DNA of 64,000 nt from Anaeramoeba flamelloides (Eukaryota > Metamonada > Anaeramoebidae). The stretch is taken from the NCBI GenBank assembly GCA_027625915.1, contig JANTQA010000047.1, positions 4,340,001 through 4,404,000 on the forward strand, read 5' to 3'. Below are positions 59,327 through 64,000 of the stretch, one piece after another. Positions within the stretch are counted from its first letter, which is position 1, and each line of letters begins with the position of its first letter. Made by a program: the position numbers and the translations under genes. The notes beneath the pieces were generated by a model that saw only the letters and a program-made list of their open reading frames with translations, was not told the DNA's origin and did no database searches.

Positions 59327-60494
59327 ATCGTTTTTTATTTTTTTGATTTTTCGATTTTTTTTGTTTCTTTTTGTTAATTTAGAGATTTTGTTAAAAAGAT
59401 TTTGATTTTTTATTGATCCAAAAAAAAATTGAAATAATTTTTGGGCTAATTTGAAATTTATTTCGAATTTTTTTTTTACAATTTATTTTTAATAAAAATA
59501 ATAATATATGATTTTTTTTTTTTTTTTTTCAAGATCTATTTTATTTTTTTTAATTTAAACAGAAACTTGCAAAAAAATTTGATGAGCATTTTTTACTGCA
59601 ATTACATAATCTATGATTTAAATTAATCAGATCTAACTTTTTTATACCAATAGTTTCCAAACTCATAACAAAAAATTTTCCTTTCAAAATAAAAAAAGTT
59701 TTTGAAACTTTTTTTTTTTTTTTCAAAATTTTCAAAAATCATTTATTGGAAGAAGAGAGTAAATCAAGAAAATAAAATCTAAATAAAAAACAAATTGGAT
59801 GACTTAGTGTTTATATAAACTGTGTTTCATCCAAAGAGGGCTAATCAATTAATGAAAAATTCAAGATTATTGCTTAATTGTCATATAACAGAAAATTGTT
59901 TGTGAATTTGAGAAATAATATACTTTAGATTAGGGTTGATATTCATAAAAGAAATACTTATACCAATTCTAAATTTCGGAAAAAAAAATATAAAAGTGGT
60001 TTTGGTGATATCTATGCGTAAGTCATGATAAAGTTGCAAAAATTGATGATTATTTTTATCAAAACATGATATATTAGAAAAACGCAATATTCAATATTAT
60101 CACGATAATATAACAAATCACGATATTCTATAAAATTGCGATAATTATTTAAAATTTGGGATAAATGAAGAAATATTGCGATTAAAAAGTAATAGTGATA
60201 GAATAGTTGATATATTTTTTGGTCTAATTCATAAAGATTTTTATAATTATATTTTTTTTTATCAAAAAACTGATCTGATAAAAAAAAAGATATTCTTTGA
60301 AAAAAAAACAAAAAAAGAAACTTGATTCAAACAAGGACTAGACTAAAGAGTTTTTTGGTGTTTTTTTTTTTTTTTTTGATTTGATTGATAAACATCTGGA
60401 TCCTTTTAGATAAAAATAAATAATAACTAAAGATAAATAAATATTTTCTCATTCACATATGGTGTTGTAAATTGTGTTGAATAAAAATATCTTC
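59327..60494. other. Intergenic, no gene seen
   Basis: The 3' flank of the homeodomain gene with T-rich tracts, then AT-rich DNA. Short repeated words such as CACGATAATAT and GCGATAATT occur at 60060-60190. Minus-strand open frames here have no family pattern. Confidence 0.45.
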
Positions 60495-60690
60495 TAAAAC
60501 AACCAAGAATCTTCCAGTTCTTTAAAGTATCTGGGTATGGGCGAAAAGATTATCAATATCCTAGGAAGGATGAAATGAGTGGGATGACCTTTCAACAGCT
60601 TTCGCAGCAACCGTGGCCAGATGATCACCAATTATTAAGTTTTTTTGTACAATTATTTTTTTCTACTTCTTCTCTTCATATCTTTGAATT
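60495..60690. other. G+C-richer island, candidate exon or ncRNA
   Basis: About 120-150 bases stand out from the A/T background. On the plus strand a CTTCCAG acceptor-like word is followed by an open frame reading FQFFKVSGYGRKDYQYPRKD, then EMSGMTFQQLSQQPWPDDHQ. On the minus strand a separate short frame is also open. It has no start codon, no partner exon and no recognised family. It could be an exon, a pseudogene fragment or a structured RNA. Confidence 0.3.
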
Positions 60691-61339
60691 GGATATAATA
60701 CACAATTAGAGCTTAGAGGCTTTTGTTTAATCGTTTAGCAATAAGATGGGAAAGTATCTCTTTCCCATATTTGGTTATTTGATTAGTGAAGCTAATATAT
60801 ACATTTTATTTAAACATATCTATTTTTTTCGATTCAAGTAGATTGTTGAAATGGTTCATTATTAGTTTGATTATAAAATTTGTTTGGAATTTTATATTTT
60901 GTAAAGAAAAATATGAAAATAAAAACTTTTTTTCAACTACAAACAATCTCATTCTGTTTATAAACGTTTTCAGTCTTTCAGAACTTCAAACACTGGTGAT
61001 AATACACGACTCGTGCAAAAAGTTTTAAACATTTTTAAAGGTAAAATGTGTTGTAAAAGTCTTAAGGTTTTGTAACAAAGTCTAGAGATTTTTTGGTAAA
61101 TTGATTTCAAATAAATAATTTTTAATTTTAACAAGATAACGTGGATATCAAGATAATTTTTTATATCACAATTTTATGATTTTTTTGTGATAAAGTAGGG
61201 CTTTTGCGATTTATTCAAGATTATCTTTAATTAATTGTTAAAATCATGCTTATAAGCCATTTCCAAAAAAAGTAGGGCAAATTTATTTTCAAATATTTTA
61301 TTAAACTTAATAGTAAAATTATATATTTAAATATATAAA
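60691..61339. other. Intergenic, no gene seen
   Basis: AT-rich; the plus-strand frame at 60786-61028 shows no family pattern. Confidence 0.45.
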
Positions 61340-61860
61340 AATCATTAACAACTATTTATCGATTCTTGATAATAATTCAATTTGTTTCTTAGTATAGTAT
61401 TGCATAAATAAAATATAATAAATTTTCTGATCTTGATTTTATTTGATGTTTTTAGGAGTTGAAATTGATGTTAATTATAGTCTTTTTGAGTAAAAAAATC
61501 ATTTTCATAACTTTCTTAATTTCAACAAATTTTCAAATAGAATTGAAAACGTATTACTTAATTTGATTGTTTTAAAAAATTATTTGTATCCTTTTCATAA
61601 ATAGATTTTTTTATTGAAATTTGTTGTACATTGTTTTTTCTAAAAAGGATTTTTTATTATTTTTTCACTTTTTGGATATATTTCAATAAATATATTTTGA
61701 AATAAATACATTAGTCATATTTTCAATCGGAATTAATATTAAACTTTTTTTTGTATTGTCAAATTTGAATACCTGGGTACAAAAAGATGATTTTTTATGA
61801 AATTTCAGAAAAAAGGCCACACTTTTTTGGAAATACCTAAAATGTTATCAACAAAACTTC
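61340..61860. repeat. Dispersed repeat R2, copy b (inverted relative to copy a)
   Basis: Reverse complement of 8390-8915. Landmarks are ATAATTCAATTTGTTTCTTA at the left, CTGATCTTGATTTTATTTGA, AAATCATTTTCATAACTTTC and GCCACACTTTTTTGGAAAT at the right. Confidence 0.7.
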
Positions 61861-62017
61861 TAATGTTAAAAAAAATTAGATTTATTTCATTGAATATTCC
61901 CGTGCTTTATTTCTCTGTTTTTTTTTGACAATAATATTGTTTACTATAATATTATTTTAATAAAAAATGTATTAATTTTTAAATTATTTCTAAGTTATAA
62001 TTAATGATATTTTAAAA

Positions 62018-62320
62018 TTAAAAAAAATAAAACCAACAAACTAAAAAAAAATGATTCACAATTTTTGAAATGAGAAATACTGATTTTTTATTAATGAAAT
62101 TCTACTGAAGAAAATTTAACAACAAGATTTTTATTAATAATTAAATTCGTCTTAAAATACATTACATAGCATCTCAATTTTCTTGTGATAATTTATCTTT
62201 TCTAACAGATATTTTTTTTCAAACATTTTTTTCTTTGAATTAACTTTAAAAAAAAGAAAAAATTTTGAAAACAAAAATTTGAAAAAGAAAAAAAAAATTG
62301 AAAAATTAAAAAAAAATGAT
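62018..62320. repeat. Repeat copy lacking the LINE insertion
   Basis: AATTTTTGAAATGAGAAATAC through TTAACAACAAGATTTTT and directly on to ATTAATAATTAAATTC and ACATTACATAGCATCTCAAT. The first part matches 44795-44869 and the second matches 46628-46700. It therefore represents this repeat family without the LINE found at 44.9-46.6 kb. Confidence 0.7.
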
Positions 62321-62869
62321 TCTGATTCAAAATTTTGTTATTATTTTTTGAGAAGAATATGGGATAACCCCTCAAAAAACTTCCATTTAACTTTATAAAG
62401 TGAGTCAAAATTTTTGAAATCTACTTTACATAACATTCGATTAATACATATAAAAAATGGGTTCTCTTATTGAAAAAAAAGTAATACTTACTGAAAATTA
62501 AATTTGAATAGAATTTAGACAATTAAATAAATATCAATGGATTTTAAAATAAAATTTTCTTGAAAAAAATTCTATTATTTAGATAAAAAAATATTAGAAA
62601 ATAAATAAAAATTATTAATAATCGTCCAAGATTAAACAAAAAGCATCTTTGAGTAGTGTTCGAAACATTAGATAAGTATTTTTGTTTCATGTGAGTATCT
62701 TTCCATCTCAAAAAAAAATATAATCAAGATATTTTTTATTATTATTAGAGTGTGGGTGGAATCAAATTACCACTTTTTTCCAATAAAAAAAAATTATTAT
62801 TATTATTATTCAAATAAAAAAACATTTGTGAGATAATATTTTGTCATTTAGAGTAGCTATAAAGAATAT

Positions 62870-62906
<37 letters not shown>

Positions 62907-64000
62907 GGGGGTTAAAATACTATGAATAACTTACTTAGGTAATTTTTTTACATGTTTGTTTGTTTTAATAATCAAAAAATAATATTTTTTTGAGAATTTA
63001 TACCTTGTTATTGTGAAAAAATAAATAAATTTACTAATTATAATTCAAAAAATCTTATCAACTTGGAAAATTTCTCTTTTTCTTGAAAGGTTTTACTGGT
63101 ATCACAATATTTATTAAATTATTTACTATTCGTTAATATAAAAACAATTTAACTAGAAAAAACCATTTAATTTATTGTATGTTGAGGGTAAATCAAAATA
63201 TTGGAAATTTTATGTTTTTTTAAGTATTTTGTAGTAAATGATTCATTTATGTCATAAAAGCAAAAAAAAAAATTCCAGAACAAAAATACCTTTTGAATAT
63301 ATAGTAGAAAGAAAAGATTCAAGCTGTAAACAAAGTAGATTGTCAGTATTTTATACCCTTGTTATCAACTCTATAATACTTTGAAGATAAAAAAACCCGA
63401 CTTAGTATTCATTAAACTTTATTTTAAAACTTTTCAATTTAAATTTAGAATTTTTTTAAACAAAATAATCCTCACAAAAATTACACCTTTTCAAAAAAAA
63501 AAAACTATATTTTAAATTTTAAAAGAACCTCCCATTCAACATTCTTTTCAATTCACAAAAATGTTGTTTTTCTTACAATTAGCATCCACCCACCAAAAAA
63601 ATTGTTAATCCATAAGGAAGTAGTAACTCTTATTTATTTTTTTTTCACCAAAGGTAATAGAGTAATTATTTACACAAAGATATAACAAAACCCGACTGTA
63701 AGGGTATTTATCGGCTTTAGAGAGATGTGTTATTTTTTAAAAAAGAATTGATTTTAACCAATTAACTTTTTAGTAGAAAAAAAACTTATCCTTTTGTTTT
63801 GGATTATTAAAGCGATCAAATAAGAAAAACGAAATTTTATAAAATAGTTTTATTTTGAAAAAATCTAACTTTTAGTAATTTCTGAGACTCTGTATAGTCA
63901 AATAATATTTAAATTTTAATTTTATTTGAAGAATACAATAAAATTGTATCAAATATTGAATCCTTGAAGATCTAAAAAAATGAATCCTCTATTTAATACA
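62321..64000. other. Intergenic, no gene seen
   Basis: AT-rich. A 34-base T run at 62872-62905 followed by six G is conspicuous and might be the poly(A) tail of a minus-strand retroelement, but I could not recognise LINE protein words beside it. Confidence 0.45.

Noticed and set aside
62872-62911. T34 followed by G6 considered as a second minus-strand LINE tail.
   Set aside because: No LINE coding words or target duplication were visible next to it; it may be a simple homopolymer.

Overview
The window is a very AT-rich, gene-poor stretch of a eukaryotic nuclear genome. Evidence for a eukaryote is GT-AG introns (several with matching phase), Raptor, a Roadblock dynein light chain, eL29, an Sds3-type chromatin protein, a homeodomain protein, LINE remnants with poly(A) tails and target-site duplications, and K/N/E/S homopolymer runs inside otherwise conserved proteins. 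The style (about eight genes in 64 kb, long A/T tracts, K/N-rich inserts, ABCA half-transporters) suggests a free-living amoeboid protist of the Anaeramoeba or Dictyostelium type; that lineage guess is inference only.

Layout: 1-6.3 kb intergenic with dispersed repeats and a near-perfect hairpin; 6.3-6.7 kb Roadblock/LC7 (-); 7-10 kb repeats; 10.3-10.5 kb eL29 (-); 12.3-13.0 kb 5'-truncated LINE (-) with a 17-bp target duplication; 14.1-19.6 kb ABCA half-transporter (-) in at least four exons, one intron full of modular hairpin repeats; 20.2-20.9 kb complete TIR element; 23.6-27.9 kb Sds3-like gene (-) split by an intron of about 3.5 kb; 30.9-35.0 kb large K/E/N-rich repeat protein (+) with an N-terminal paired-CxxC motif; 36-41 kb a nest of inverted-repeat elements, an A/T block and a tRNA-like sequence; 42.1-43.3 kb acetyl-CoA C-acetyltransferase (+); 44.9-46.6 kb second LINE inserted in another repeat; 47.1-52.8 kb Raptor (-); 53.4-56.3 kb repeats; 57.3-59.3 kb homeodomain protein (+); 59.3-64 kb intergenic with a short G+C-richer island and two more repeat copies.

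The genes do not form a pathway cluster: they cover growth signalling (Raptor), translation (eL29), lipid or solute transport (ABCA), transport along microtubules (Roadblock), chromatin and transcription (Sds3-like, homeodomain) and acetyl-CoA metabolism (thiolase). The most notable material is the repeat landscape, with several distinct inverted-repeat or dispersed families seen in two or more copies, nested insertions and a paralogous locus lacking the LINE, plus two long genes whose reading frame changes exactly at an 18-20 base poly(A) run, and a homeodomain with Gln in place of the near-invariant Asn51. I did not find a clear new defence or biosynthetic system.
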